The notes: generated from the letters alone by a model not told the origin. Shown: positions 8,926-18,484, counted from the stretch's first letter. The stretch is DNA of 64,000 nucleotides from Hymenobacter roseosalivarius DSM 11622 (GCF_900176135.1 NZ_FWWW01000070.1:102762-166761), one strand, 5' to 3'. Translations and numbers: made by a program.

Positions 8926-9813
8926 TTAAGCCTTCGGATGGGCTTTGTCAAATACGGATTTGAGCTTGTCGATGGACAAGTGCGTGTACACCTGCGTGGC
9001 CGCCAGATTCGCATGACCAAGTAGCTCTTTAATGGCGTTCAAATCGGCACCCTTGTTCAGCAAATGCGTAGCGAATGAGTGCCGCAGTACGTGCGGGTGC
9101 TGCTGCGACGAGGCAGTGGTTATCTGGCTCAGATACTGTTTCACGGTGCGATACACGAGCTTTTCGTACAGCGGCTCTAGCTTATCCGTAACGAGGAGAA
9201 AACCGCGGGCGTTGTCAAGGGGGGCAAATTCGGCCTGCTTACGTGCTATATAGTTTTTCAGCGCTATAAGGAGGGTCGGATTTAGGGGTACCACTCGTTG
9301 TTTGTTGCCTTTGCCCGTCACGCGTACCGTACGGCCTGCCAAGCTCAGATCGTCGTGACGAATCCCAATCAACTCCGAAAGCCGAATGCCAGTACCGTAG
9401 AGCAGCTCTAGAATAAGCTGGTCGCGGGAGCCGATAAACGAATCGGCAAACTGAAAGCTGTTGAGCAGGCCGTTCAGCGCATCCTCGGGCACAAAGTCAG
9501 GAAGCTTCTTAGCCGTTTTGGGCGAAGTAATGCGCAGCATCGGGTTGCGCTGAATAGTGCCCGTACGCAATAAGTACTTGAAGTAGGAGCGAAGGCAGGC
9601 AATCTTCCGATTCACCGTGCGCGGGTCGCGCTGCTGCTGCATCAACTCCACTATCCAGGAGCGAATAAGCATATGGTCAGCCTGAGCAGGATCAGGCAGT
9701 TCGTAGGTCGTGAGCAGGTATTCGGAGAATTGCCGAAGATCGGTTTCGTAAGATATTACCGTGTGCGGGCTGAAGCGCCGCTCAAACCGCAGATAGTCGA
9801 AAAACAAATTCAT
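8926..9813 (-). CDS. xerC: XerC/XerD-type tyrosine recombinase
   Basis: The 295-residue protein has an N-terminal SAM-like core-binding domain and a C-terminal catalytic domain with the full set of tyrosine recombinase residues: Arg144 (GTGIRLSEL), Lys168, His241 and Arg244 (HVLRHSF), His267 (LLGHANL) and nucleophile Tyr276 (TQVYTH). It is likely one of the pair that resolves chromosome dimers at dif. Whether it is XerC or XerD cannot be decided here. Its place between rpsU and hpf is a housekeeping context rather than an integrase of a mobile element. The start at 9813 (MNLFFDYLRFER) fits the family better than the ATG 12 codons upstream. Confidence 0.92.
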   Translation of the reverse strand: MNLFFDYLRFERRFSPHTVISYETDLRQFSEYLLTTYELPDPAQADHMLIRSWIVELMQQQRDPRTVNRKIACLRSYFKYLLRTGTIQRNPMLRITSPKTAKKLPDFVPEDALNGLLNSFQFADSFIGSRDQLILELLYGTGIRLSELIGIRHDDLSLAGRTVRVTGKGNKQRVVPLNPTLLIALKNYIARKQAEFAPLDNARGFLLVTDKLEPLYEKLVYRTVKQYLSQITTASSQQHPHVLRHSFATHLLNKGADLNAIKELLGHANLAATQVYTHLSIDKLKSVFDKAHPKA

Positions 9814-9881
9814 ACGCAGGGGTTCAGCCGCTGGGGGGCAATTATCCAATGTAAGAATTTAAATCGGGATTTTTGGACGCG

Positions 9882-9923
9882 AAAAAACCGGCTGATTAGC
9901 TTGAGTAAGCAAATCAGCCGGTT
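9882..9923 (-). terminator. Intrinsic terminator after rpsU
   Basis: A 12-bp stem (9886-9897 with 9912-9923) is followed on the minus strand by six T residues (9882-9887). It separates rpsU from xerC and should reduce read-through into xerC and hpf. Confidence 0.8.
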
Positions 9924-9950
9924 ATCACGAAAAGCTTGTTAAGCTAAACG

Positions 9951-10145
9951 CTAGTAATTTTCAGTAGCGTACATGGTCTGCTTGTACACGGCTTTCTCTC
10001 TCTGCTTCCGCTTCGTGATAGAAGGCTTCTGGAAGAACGTACGACGACGCAGTTCCTTCAGCACACCTGTGCGCTCAAATTTTTTCTTGAAACGCTTCAG
10101 AGCCCGGTCAACCGACTCGTTATCTTTGATTTGAACGATGATCAT
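9951..10145 (-). CDS. rpsU: 30S ribosomal protein S21
   Basis: The 64-residue, highly basic protein has the S21 pattern (MIIVQIKDNESVDRALKRFK, RTGVLKELRRRTFFQKPS, TKRKQREKAVYK). It binds the 30S subunit near the anti-Shine-Dalgarno end of 16S rRNA. In Bacteroidota this protein has been linked to the low use of Shine-Dalgarno sequences, which fits the scarcity of such sites here. A -7 box lies 38 bases upstream and a strong terminator follows. Confidence 0.97.
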   Translation of the reverse strand: MIIVQIKDNESVDRALKRFKKKFERTGVLKELRRRTFFQKPSITKRKQREKAVYKQTMYATENY

Positions 10146-10182
10146 ATATGCAGTGGAGTTGAAAACTTTCTGTTAAGGGGGG

Positions 10183-10190
10183 CAAAGATA
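10183..10190 (-). promoter_or_regulatory. -7 box (TATCTTTG) for rpsU
   Basis: The minus strand reads TATCTTTG, a perfect TAnnTTTG match, 38 bases before the rpsU start. The -33 position is T-rich but not an exact TTTG. A C6 motif (10177-10183) directly abuts the box. Confidence 0.55.
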
Positions 10191-10277
10191 ATCACAGATT
10201 TTGAAGATTTAAAAATGCTTACGCAGATTCCTGATCAATAGCTGCCAGAACCCGCGAAAGAAAAGAATCAACAAAGC

Positions 10278-11417
10278 CTATTTCAGCAGCGTGCGGGCAA
10301 TCACCAGCTTTTGGATTTCGGAAGTGCCTTCGCCAATGGTGCAAAGCTTAGAGTCGCGGTAATATTTCTCGGCTGGATAATCCTTGGTGTAGCCGTAGCC
10401 GCCAAAGATCTGCACCCCTTCATTCGCGGCCCGTACGCATACCTCCGACGCATATAGCTTAGCCATAGCCGATTCCTGGGTCACGTTCAGGCCTCGATCC
10501 TTCATATCAGCAGCACGGTAGGTCAGCAAAGCTGCCGCTTCAATTTCGGTAGCCATATCAGCCAGCTTGAACGCGATGCCCTGAAAGTTGGAAATAGGCT
10601 GGTTGAACTGATGACGCTCCTTAGAATACTGCGTAGCAGCCTCAAACGCCCCCTGTGCGATACCCAGGCTCAGGGCCGCGATAGAAATTCGCCCCCCATC
10701 CAGCACCTTCATCGACTGGATAAACCCGTCACCTACTTCGCCCAGAATGTTCTCTTTCGGCACGCGACAGTCTGTAAAGATCAACTCAGTGGTTTCGGAA
10801 GCACGCATACCTAACTTATCTTCCTTCCGACCGTGCGTAAAGCCTTCGGTGGGCTTCTCAATCACGAACGCCGTCATGCCATGTGAGTCGCCTACCTCAC
10901 CGGTGCGGGCAATAACAACAGCGATGTTGCTGCTTTTGCCGTGGGTTATGAAGTTTTTCGCTCCATTAAGAACATAGTAATCACCATCCTCAACGGCCAC
11001 CGTGCGCATATTGCCAGCATCTGATCCTGTATTAGGCTCAGTCAAGCCCCAGGCACCAATCCACTCCGCCGAAGCTAATTTTGGTAGCCACTTGCGCTTC
11101 TGCTCCTCTGAGCCGAATTGAAGTATGTGACCCGTGCAAAGGGAGTTGTGCGCGGCCATCGACAGGCCAATGCTACCATCAATTTTCGCCAGTTCGGAAA
11201 TAGCAGTTACGTATTCAACGTAGCCGAAGCCGGAGCCGCCATATTCCTGCGGAACCAGCACGCCCATTAGACCTAAATCACCCAGTTGTTTGAATACATC
11301 AATGGGAAACTCCTGGCTTTCGTCCCATTCCATCATGCGGGGCTTGATATGGGCGGCACCGAAGTCGCGCACCATCTGGGCAATCATTGTTTGGTTCTCG
11401 GTAGCTACTAATTCCAT
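10278..11417 (-). CDS. Acyl-CoA dehydrogenase
   Basis: At 379 residues this is a standard FAD-dependent acyl-CoA dehydrogenase, which introduces the alpha-beta double bond in fatty or branched-chain acyl-CoA catabolism. Landmarks are the N-terminal helical domain, [15 protein letters not shown] (FAD and substrate contacts), [18 protein letters not shown], and the C-terminal [10 protein letters not shown], whose first Glu matches the catalytic base of short-chain enzymes. It is probably a short-chain or general type, but substrate range cannot be fixed. No other beta-oxidation genes are adjacent. It is divergent from the polysaccharide export genes, with -7 boxes for both directions in the 174-bp gap. 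Confidence 0.93.
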   Translation of the reverse strand: MELVATENQTMIAQMVRDFGAAHIKPRMMEWDESQEFPIDVFKQLGDLGLMGVLVPQEYGGSGFGYVEYVTAISELAKIDGSIGLSMAAHNSLCTGHILQFGSEEQKRKWLPKLASAEWIGAWGLTEPNTGSDAGNMRTVAVEDGDYYVLNGAKNFITHGKSSNIAVVIARTGEVGDSHGMTAFVIEKPTEGFTHGRKEDKLGMRASETTELIFTDCRVPKENILGEVGDGFIQSMKVLDGGRISIAALSLGIAQGAFEAATQYSKERHQFNQPISNFQGIAFKLADMATEIEAAALLTYRAADMKDRGLNVTQESAMAKLYASEVCVRAANEGVQIFGGYGYTKDYPAEKYYRDSKLCTIGEGTSEIQKLVIARTLLK

Positions 11418-11479
11418 GGGTGGGAAGTGATATGGGTGGGTGGTAATGGCATAACCAGCAAGAGCCAGTTTTGGGTTCG

Positions 11480-11487
11480 CAAAAGTA
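11480..11487 (-). promoter_or_regulatory. -7 box (TACTTTTG) for the acyl-CoA dehydrogenase
   Basis: The minus strand matches TAnnTTTG 63 bases upstream of the ATG. No clear -33 element is visible. Confidence 0.4.
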
Positions 11488-11539
11488 GCACTTTGCTTTA
11501 ACAGAAGCAGTTTCCCGGAGCAGAGTACCTAGGTCCTAT

Positions 11540-11585
11540 TTTGAAAAGGTGTGCTAATTCGGTTACTTTGAAGGTTCATCGGAGG
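11540..11585 (+). promoter_or_regulatory. Promoter and ribosome binding site of the polysaccharide export operon
   Basis: TTTG (11540-11543) is followed after exactly 19 bases by TTACTTTG (11563-11570), a near-consensus Bacteroidota promoter. GGAGG at 11581-11585 is one of the few Shine-Dalgarno-like sites in the window and lies 6 bases before the ATG at 11592. The promoter overlaps the in-frame ATG at 11541, so translation should begin at 11592 or 11595. Confidence 0.7.
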
Positions 11586-11591
11586 AAATCA

Positions 11592-12548
11592 ATGATGTAT
11601 TCCGCTGTTTCCCCGGCACTGTTCCACCTGTCTCTGGCTTCTTTGGCCCGCATGCTACATCCCAACTTTCGCCACTTGCTATCCGTTGGGTTGCTGGGCT
11701 TATCACTTCTGTTGTCATTTTCCTGCACGACTTCCAATATTTACCGTCAAAATGTACTATTTCGCTTAGAAGGCACTACGATTGATACTGCTCGCCTGCG
11801 AACAGCTGTGAACAGAACAGAGCGTAATTATGTGATTCAGTCAAATGACTACCTGGATGTTAAGGTATATACCAATAGGGGTGAACGAATATTAGATCCG
11901 AATGGTGAACTGCCATTCGGTAATCCCGGTGGACTGCGAGGGACTGCTCGTACTGGGGGAGCCGGTCAGCAGGGAGGAGCCACGAGTGGCGGTGCTGAAT
12001 TCATGGTGCAGGACAACGGCATCGTCAAACTGCCTATGGTAGAGTACGTGAAGGTTAGCGGCTATACACTCTTAGAGGCTGATAGCGTGCTTCAGATTGC
12101 GTATAGCCAATATTATGAGCAGCCTTTTGTGGTAACACGCGTCACTAACAACCGCATTATTGTACTGGGTGCTGTTGGCGGCGGCGGCGGACAGATAATC
12201 CCTATGTCGAATGATAATATGAACCTCATTGAGGTGCTGGCCATAGCGGGCGGAATTGATGGTGGAGCGATTGGTACCGGTGGTAATCGGGTCGGTCGCA
12301 CAACGAACATTCGGCTTATACGAGGTGATTTAAAAAATCCGCAAATACAAGTAATTGACCTCTCTACGTTTGAGGGAATGCGACGTGCCAACTTGCAGGT
12401 GGAACCCAATGATATAGTTTATGTTGAGCCAATACGCCGACAATTCTACGAGGCGTTAGCTGACGCCGGCCCGGTATTTGGGCTTGTGTCTAGCCTTGTA
12501 GGTTTGTTAACCACAATATATATCATAACGACAGTAAACAGGAATTAG
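11592..12548 (+). CDS. Wza-type polysaccharide export lipoprotein
   Basis: The 318-residue protein has a signal with a lipobox (LLLSFSC, Cys near residue 40), then a poly_export domain (YVIQSNDYLDVKVYTN) and SLBB-like regions (VTNNRIIVLGAVGGGGG; NLIEVLAIAGGI; NDIVYVEPI). It ends in a hydrophobic segment (FGLVSSLVGLLTTIYIITTV). Family members form the outer-membrane channel for capsule or exopolysaccharide. A Gly-rich insertion (GGAGQQGGATSGG) sits inside the export domain. It is followed after 31 bp by the Wzc-like gene. The start was chosen from the promoter and GGAGG site. Confidence 0.9.
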   Translation: MMYSAVSPALFHLSLASLARMLHPNFRHLLSVGLLGLSLLLSFSCTTSNIYRQNVLFRLEGTTIDTARLRTAVNRTERNYVIQSNDYLDVKVYTNRGERILDPNGELPFGNPGGLRGTARTGGAGQQGGATSGGAEFMVQDNGIVKLPMVEYVKVSGYTLLEADSVLQIAYSQYYEQPFVVTRVTNNRIIVLGAVGGGGGQIIPMSNDNMNLIEVLAIAGGIDGGAIGTGGNRVGRTTNIRLIRGDLKNPQIQVIDLSTFEGMRRANLQVEPNDIVYVEPIRRQFYEALADAGPVFGLVSSLVGLLTTIYIITTVNRN

Positions 12549-12579
12549 GCTTGTTTCCTTCAACTAATAACATGCGCTG

Positions 12580-15027
12580 ATGGCAGCGAAAGAAGAAACC
12601 GAGCTGGAAGAGCTAATCCGCAATGCCAATGGCATAGAGACGGAAGATAAAGAGGACGAGGGTGATGGATTAGATATCACTACGTTGCTACAGGTTGCTC
12701 GCAAGAGTTTACCCTGGATTGCCTTGCTTATAGCTTTGGGTTTGACGAGTTCTTGGTTGTTTTTGCGCTATACCAAACCTGTATATCAGTCCTCATCTGT
12801 TTTAAAGATTGACGAGAAGACGGAGGCGGGTCTGTTGGGCCTAGGTGCCGGTGGATCAGTAGAGAAGCGCCGACCGGGAGCTAACCTAGAGGGTGAAGTA
12901 GAACTTATCAAGTCAAATTTGATCTATCGTCGACTAAAAGACTCTTTAGCTCTCGACGTCAATTATTATGTTGAAGGCACGGTCTTAGAGTCAGAGCTAT
13001 ATACTAGGTCGCCCTTCCAAGTAACATACAAGATTAAAAACCCGGCTTTTTATAACCGGAAGTTCAACGTTAATTTCAGTAGTCCTACTCAATTTCGCCT
13101 TAGCTATTTAGAAGGAGAGCAGGAAGTAAGCGGAGTATATAGCGTCGGGCAACCACTTAACCTTGCTGGCCTGGATTTGCGCTTAACTACCCACGGTACC
13201 TACTTTGATGCAAATGCGCTGGACGCGCAATTTTATTTTGTTATTCTGGATGAAGGCACGCTGAATACTTATCTGAACACCAATTTATCCGTTCAGATTG
13301 TCAATCCAGATGCCAACACCGTTCAAATCTCATTCAAAGATTTCAATCCAGCGAAAGCACAGGACATCGTCAATAAAATCGACACAGTTTATTTACAGGA
13401 AAAGCTAGCCCAAAAGAAAAAGGCTTCCGATCAAAGCTTGCAGTTCCTAAGTGAGCAAGCCGATGCCTTCAATAACAAATTGCAGTTGGCTGAAGATAAC
13501 CTACAGTCATTCGCGCGGGAAAACCGGACGTATGATGTGCGTGCGGATGCGGCTACGGTAAATGGTAAAATTCTGGCCCAGGAAGAGAAGCGACAGAACC
13601 TACTGCAAAAACAAGGTTTGCTAGCGGATCTATCTAGCTTAGTGGAACAGGACCAGTTGACTGCAAACGAGGATTCAACGGTAGCACAAAGCATACCTGG
13701 GTTGGCGGAGCTGGAAGACGGGCGCTTAACGCAGGAAATAGAGGCTTTAAATGATCAACAGTGGGATCTGCGACGAGTGTTACGCTCGTATAAAGAAACA
13801 ACGGAAGCCGTAAAGCAACGACGTGTTCAACTAGATTTTACGAGGAGCACAATTCGTCGGCTCCTCGAGCAGAATAAATTACTTCTACAGGAGCAGATCG
13901 AGAAAATGAACCGTCAGCGCGACGAGCTTAATGCTAAGCTTGACGGATTGCCGCAAAAGGCTACGCAACAGGCCCGTTTGCAGCGGCCATTCGAATTATA
14001 CGAGAAAACCTATGTAAACCTAATAAACAAGGACCTAGAATTTAGACTAGGGCAAGCCGGTACTACGGCCGACTTTCAAATTCTCTCGCCCGCAAGCTTG
14101 CCAAGCGAACCTATTTCCCCAGTCCGCGCCATGATATACGCCATTGGTCTGGCAGGTGGCATTGTACTGGGACTTGGGCTAATCGCAATTCGTTACTTCT
14201 TGCATGACACTGTAACGAACACGCGCGAGTTGGAGCGCATGACTTCGGCCTCATTGCTCGGCGTGATTCCTACCTACGATAAGGAGAAAATGATGGTGTC
14301 GAAGCTGGTAGTGAATAAAAACCCCAAATCCGCTATTTCCGAGTCTATCCGCTCCATTCGCACTAATCTGGATTTTATTGGGTCATCGCGAAAGAAGCGT
14401 ATTATATCGGTTACATCAACGGTGTCGGGGGAGGGTAAAACCTTCGTAACCGTAAACCTGGGGGGCATTATTGCGCTGTCGGAACAGCGAGTTGTAATCT
14501 TGGACCTTGATATGCGGAAGCCCAAAGTGAATCTGGCTTTTGGAGGAGAAAATGCGCGGGGTATCAGCACCATTCTGATTGAGAAGCACACCATCGAGGA
14601 ATGTATTCAGCATACTGATATTCCGACGCTGGATTTTATTTCGGCTGGCCCCACGCCGCCAAATCCGTCGGAACTAATTCTAAACCCAAAGTTCGACGAA
14701 CTGCTGGCCGAACTGCATCAGCATTACGATGTGATTCTGATTGATACACCTCCCGTTGGTCTGGTCACTGATGGTATTCTGATCATGCGCAAGGCTGATA
14801 TTCCGCTTTACATCGTGCGAGCTGGCTATTCTAAAAAAGCTTTTTTGAAGAATATAAATAAGCTGATGCGGACGAATAATTTCACCCGCCTCAGCACCAT
14901 TTTGAACGACGCGAGTGCAACCGGCCTTTCTGGCTACAGTTATGGCTATGGCTACGGTCAAGGTTATTACGATGAGCCAACGCCGCCTAAGGGAGTAATC
15001 AGCCGACTGCGGCAGCGCATCTCCTAA
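12580..15027 (+). CDS. Wzc-type polysaccharide co-polymerase with BY-kinase domain
   Basis: The 815-residue protein has an acidic N-terminal tail, a first membrane segment (about residues 44-62), a large periplasmic Wzz-like domain with long coiled coil (about 275-460), a second membrane segment (about 517-540) and a cytoplasmic tyrosine kinase. Kinase motifs are Walker A VSGEGKTF (Lys620), Walker A' VVILDLDMRKPK and Walker B VILIDTPPVG. A Tyr-rich tail (GYSYGYGYGQGYYDE, about 785-799) is the expected autophosphorylation cluster. Such proteins set polysaccharide chain length and export with Wza. The phosphatase gene follows directly, completing a kinase-phosphatase pair. Confidence 0.95.
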   Translation: MAAKEETELEELIRNANGIETEDKEDEGDGLDITTLLQVARKSLPWIALLIALGLTSSWLFLRYTKPVYQSSSVLKIDEKTEAGLLGLGAGGSVEKRRPGANLEGEVELIKSNLIYRRLKDSLALDVNYYVEGTVLESELYTRSPFQVTYKIKNPAFYNRKFNVNFSSPTQFRLSYLEGEQEVSGVYSVGQPLNLAGLDLRLTTHGTYFDANALDAQFYFVILDEGTLNTYLNTNLSVQIVNPDANTVQISFKDFNPAKAQDIVNKIDTVYLQEKLAQKKKASDQSLQFLSEQADAFNNKLQLAEDNLQSFARENRTYDVRADAATVNGKILAQEEKRQNLLQKQGLLADLSSLVEQDQLTANEDSTVAQSIPGLAELEDGRLTQEIEALNDQQWDLRRVLRSYKETTEAVKQRRVQLDFTRSTIRRLLEQNKLLLQEQIEKMNRQRDELNAKLDGLPQKATQQARLQRPFELYEKTYVNLINKDLEFRLGQAGTTADFQILSPASLPSEPISPVRAMIYAIGLAGGIVLGLGLIAIRYFLHDTVTNTRELERMTSASLLGVIPTYDKEKMMVSKLVVNKNPKSAISESIRSIRTNLDFIGSSRKKRIISVTSTVSGEGKTFVTVNLGGIIALSEQRVVILDLDMRKPKVNLAFGGENARGISTILIEKHTIEECIQHTDIPTLDFISAGPTPPNPSELILNPKFDELLAELHQHYDVILIDTPPVGLVTDGILIMRKADIPLYIVRAGYSKKAFLKNINKLMRTNNFTRLSTILNDASATGLSGYSYGYGYGQGYYDEPTPPKGVISRLRQRIS

Positions 15028-15051
15028 AAATCAGCTTTCTCCTAATAGAAT

Positions 15052-15831
15052 ATGGCTTCTTTTCTACGCAAGCTTTTCGGCCAAGCAGCTTCAATGTCGC
15101 TGGTTAATGAAAGCGTGCTAGCTGAGCTGGGAGCTGATATGCACTCGCACCTACTGCCCGGCTTAGATGATGGGGCTGAGACTATTGAGCAGTCATTAGG
15201 TTTGCTGAGAGCTATGCAGGACCTAGGTTACCGCAAGCTGATAATGACTCCCCACATTATGGGAGATTTTTATAAGAACACTCCTGCTACGGTTCACGCG
15301 GCATTGGCGCGGATGCGTGAAGCCGCCACAACCGCAGGCTTTACCGATATACAGCTTGAATGCGCGGCTGAATACTACCTGGATGAATGGCTGGGGGGCA
15401 AATTGGATAGCGGAGAAGATCTTCTGAGCTTTGGTGGCGCCAAAAAATACCTGCTGCTGGAAACATCTTACATGAACGAGCCCTTCAACATGCAGGATAT
15501 TATTTTTCGGTTGAAAGCGCTGGGGTATCAGCCGGTACTGGCGCATCCTGAGCGCTACACTTATTTATATGGCCGCTTTTCTGAATTGGAAAAGATTCAC
15601 GACAACGGCGTGTTATTCCAAGTCAACCTTAACTCATTAGCTGGTTATTACTCCTCCGGAGCCCAGCGCGTAGCCGAAAAGCTGATCGATGCTCGCCTCG
15701 TGGATTTTGTAGGTACGGATGCGCATAATCTCAAGCACACCGAAACCCTACGCAACAAGGTGCTGCCTACCGCTTATTTGAAAAAAGCGCTGGCCCTGCC
15801 TTTGCTGAACAATACTTTATTGACTGATTAG
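15052..15831 (+). CDS. CpsB/YwqE-type tyrosine-protein phosphatase (PHP fold)
   Basis: The 259-residue protein has the metal-binding PHP motifs in order: DMHSHLLPGLDDG, MTPHIM, ECAAEYYLDE, ETSYM, AHPERYTYLY and FVGTDAHN. These provide the His and Asp ligands for the metal cluster that hydrolyses phosphotyrosine. In exopolysaccharide loci this phosphatase removes phosphates from the Wzc tyrosine tail. It lies 24 bp after the Wzc-like gene, and the three genes 11592-15831 form one transcription unit. Confidence 0.93.
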   Translation: MASFLRKLFGQAASMSLVNESVLAELGADMHSHLLPGLDDGAETIEQSLGLLRAMQDLGYRKLIMTPHIMGDFYKNTPATVHAALARMREAATTAGFTDIQLECAAEYYLDEWLGGKLDSGEDLLSFGGAKKYLLLETSYMNEPFNMQDIIFRLKALGYQPVLAHPERYTYLYGRFSELEKIHDNGVLFQVNLNSLAGYYSSGAQRVAEKLIDARLVDFVGTDAHNLKHTETLRNKVLPTAYLKKALALPLLNNTLLTD

Positions 15832-15881
15832 CTACTTGTTGCCCAATTAAAAATGTCGGTCACTCGACTATTTACCCCCTG

Positions 15882-16913
15882 ATGCTTATGGTTTTTGTCA
15901 CTGGTGGTAGCGGCTTGTTAGGCAGTTTTCTGATTCCAGCCCTGGTGGCACGGGGCTATTCGGTGCGGGCTCTCTATAGGCAGCAGGTACCAGTCATTCA
16001 GCAGGCTGATAAAGTGGAGTGGGTGGAAGGTGACCTGCGCGACACTATCTTATTGCGCACCGCATTGGCTGGCGTTACCCACGTTTTTCACTGCGCCGGC
16101 TTGGTCTCGTATGCTCCGCAGGATGAGGCAAAACTACAGCAGATAAATGTGGAAGGCACGGCTGTCGTGGTAGATGCCTGCTTGGAGCAAGCCTCGCATG
16201 TCCGGCTGTGTCATGTATCGTCAGTGGCGGCGTTGGGTGGGCCCTCAGTGGTCAGGAAGAACAGCTGGGGAGCAAATGTTGTGGTAGATGAGACGGCTAA
16301 ATGGGACTTAGGCGCTGGCCACAATGCGTATGCTACGTCCAAATATTTTGGCGAGTTGGAGGTATGGCGCGGGATTTCCGAAGGACTGTCCGCTGTTATT
16401 GTAAATCCTTCGTTAATACTCGGGCCTGCCGATTGGAAGCGCAGTAGCACTCGCCTTTTCCGATACGCACATCAGGAACACGCTTTCTACACGCCGGGCA
16501 GCTTAAACTATGTAGACGTGCGCGACGCCGTGGAGGCTATGCTTCGCTTGACCTTTCAAAGCGAAGTGACTGGGCAACGATTTATTCTGAGTGGCGGCAC
16601 CGTGCCTTTGCGTGATTTTCTACTTCAGGCGGCTGAATGCTTCGGCAAAAAGCCCCCCACGGTGGCCGTGCCCACCTGGGCAGCCGAAACGATCTGGCGC
16701 CTGGAGCATGTGCGCTCCGTGCTGACGGGTGCCCGACCCCTTATTACCAAGGATACGGCCCGGGCGGGTAGGCGACCAGTCGTGTATGAGGCGGCCAAAG
16801 TAGAGACGGCCACGGGCATACAGTTCCGGCCACTGGCCGAAACGATTCAGTGGTGTTGCGCGAGCCTGACAGCAGCGAACCAGCCGTCGCCCGGTGTGGT
16901 TATTGCATCTTAA
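15882..16913 (+). CDS. NAD(P)-dependent epimerase/reductase of the extended SDR family
   Basis: The 343-residue protein has the Rossmann motif TGGSGLLGSFL near the N-terminus, FHCAGLVSYAP, a SSVAALGG catalytic Ser region and YATSK (Tyr-x3-Lys). This is the layout of dihydroflavonol-4-reductase or sugar epimerase-like enzymes. The reaction is an NAD(P)-linked reduction or epimerisation of an unknown substrate. It lies 50 bp after the phosphatase gene and may belong to the same transcript. It could start two codons later at 15888. Confidence 0.85.
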   Translation: MLMVFVTGGSGLLGSFLIPALVARGYSVRALYRQQVPVIQQADKVEWVEGDLRDTILLRTALAGVTHVFHCAGLVSYAPQDEAKLQQINVEGTAVVVDACLEQASHVRLCHVSSVAALGGPSVVRKNSWGANVVVDETAKWDLGAGHNAYATSKYFGELEVWRGISEGLSAVIVNPSLILGPADWKRSSTRLFRYAHQEHAFYTPGSLNYVDVRDAVEAMLRLTFQSEVTGQRFILSGGTVPLRDFLLQAAECFGKKPPTVAVPTWAAETIWRLEHVRSVLTGARPLITKDTARAGRRPVVYEAAKVETATGIQFRPLAETIQWCCASLTAANQPSPGVVIAS

Positions 16914-16996
16914 GCCAGCAGCGTTATCTTCAATGATTCCGTCGCCGGGCGCCGGCAAAGTCTGCCGTTTTGGCGACCTTTGAGTCTTGCATACGA

Positions 16997-18400
16997 ATGA
17001 GAATGAACGAAAATTTTGAGGAAAGGCAGCAAGTGCTGGATACCGTGCGTCGGTTTGAGCGTATGGTAGCCCAAAACGAATCTGTCTTTTTTGATTTGGC
17101 CGATTTTGAGAATATTATCGACCATTATACGACTAACACGCAGTACGACAAGGCTTTACAGGCCTGCGAGGCTGCTATAGCTCAGTATCCCTTTTCCACG
17201 GAGTTGCTCATTGACCGCTCGCAGATATTGGCCATGAAAGGCGAGTACTCCGCGGCGGCCAAGCAGATTGAAGACGTAGCCCAGCTTGATCCGACCAACC
17301 CCGATGTGGCCGTTACCCGCGGCATTATTGCCACGCAGAAAGGCGAGTTTGCTGAAGCAGTAGCTTTTTTTCATGATGCGGCCGAGCACTCGCCGGAGCG
17401 AGAAGATATCTACTTCAACCTGGGTTTGGCTTACCAAAGCTGGCAGAAGTTTAAGAGTGCGGCCAAGTACTATAAGATGAGTCTGCGCCTGAGCCCCGAC
17501 AACGACATGGCGGTGCAGGAACTGCTCTATTGCCTGGAGGTGAGCGAGCGGCTGGAAAAGAACCTGGAGTTTTTCCGCCGCTTTACCGATGAAGATCCTT
17601 ACTCCGCTCCGGCGTGGTATAATCTGGGGCAGGCCTACTATCGGTTGGGGCAATACGACCAGGCGGTAGCGGCTTTCGAGTATGCCATTCTGGTCGATGC
17701 TACCTTTTATGAGGCGCACGCTTTCTTGGCCAGCACGTATGTAAGCCAGGAAAAGTATCGGGAGGCTATTGCTGAGTTCAACCTCAGCTACTCAGTCGGT
17801 GAGCCTACGGCCGAAGCACTGTGCAACATTGGCGAGTGCCACGAGAAGATGGCCGAATGGGACCAGGCGCGGCGCAACTACCAACGGGCTATTGACCTTG
17901 ATCCGGAAATGGATGAGGCCTGGTTTGGGATGGGCGTCGTGCTGAATGCCCAGGAACGCTGGTTGGAGGCCGCTCATTTCTTTCGCAAAGCCACCACTCT
18001 GTACAACGAAAGCGTGGAGTATTGGTTAGCACTGGCCGCTGCTGAGTATCAGGTTGGCAACGTGGTGAGTGCGGTAGAGTGCTACGACCGCGCTACGCAG
18101 GTAGGCCCCGACAATAAGGATGCGTGGCTGAACTGGAGCATTATTCTTTACGAGCAGGGTAACTACGACGGCGCTATCGATCTGATGCGCAACGCGGTGG
18201 AGATACAACCTGCTGAAGCTGAGCTACACTACCGCCTCTGTGCCTACCTGCTGGCGGCTGGCCGCTACCGGGAAGCTTACGAGAATCTGGAAAATGCGCT
18301 AGTTTTGGACTTCGACAAGCATCGTTTACTTTTCGAGTACTTTCCGGAGCTGGAATCGCAACGGGCCTTGGCTCGATTGATCGATCAGTACCGAAAATAA
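16997..18400 (+). CDS. Tetratricopeptide repeat protein
   Basis: About 467 residues are almost entirely TPR units of 34 residues, at least ten, with canonical signatures such as AWYNLGQAYYRLGQYDQAVAAF, AWFGMGVVLNAQERWLEA and AWLNWSIILYEQGNYDGAI. No signal peptide or membrane segment is seen, so it is probably a cytoplasmic protein-interaction scaffold; partners are unknown. The start at 16997 was preferred over 16970 because it begins an acidic helix without the atypical MATFESC lead. An unusual long hairpin follows the stop. Confidence 0.88.
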   Translation: MRMNENFEERQQVLDTVRRFERMVAQNESVFFDLADFENIIDHYTTNTQYDKALQACEAAIAQYPFSTELLIDRSQILAMKGEYSAAAKQIEDVAQLDPTNPDVAVTRGIIATQKGEFAEAVAFFHDAAEHSPEREDIYFNLGLAYQSWQKFKSAAKYYKMSLRLSPDNDMAVQELLYCLEVSERLEKNLEFFRRFTDEDPYSAPAWYNLGQAYYRLGQYDQAVAAFEYAILVDATFYEAHAFLASTYVSQEKYREAIAEFNLSYSVGEPTAEALCNIGECHEKMAEWDQARRNYQRAIDLDPEMDEAWFGMGVVLNAQERWLEAAHFFRKATTLYNESVEYWLALAAAEYQVGNVVSAVECYDRATQVGPDNKDAWLNWSIILYEQGNYDGAIDLMRNAVEIQPAEAELHYRLCAYLLAAGRYREAYENLENALVLDFDKHRLLFEYFPELESQRALARLIDQYRK

Positions 18401-18404
18401 ATGG

Positions 18405-18484
18405 CTAAATGGTTAGATGGGTAAATAGCTGGTCGTTCTGTCAACTTGTTGAACGACCAGCCATTTACCCATCTAACCATTTAG
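18405..18484. repeat. 34-bp near-perfect inverted repeat
   Basis: Arms 18405-18438 and 18451-18484 pair over 34 bp with one G-U-type mismatch around a 12-base loop. Each arm contains repeats of taaatgg and tagatggg. It lies between two plus-strand genes, starts 4 bases after the TPR stop and ends 21 bases before the next ATG. It is AT-richer than its neighbours and has no T-run. Confidence 0.8.

Noticed and set aside
8926..9813. xerC as an integrase of a genomic island
   Set aside because: It lies between rpsU and hpf, a conserved housekeeping arrangement, and no att-like repeats or cargo genes are present.
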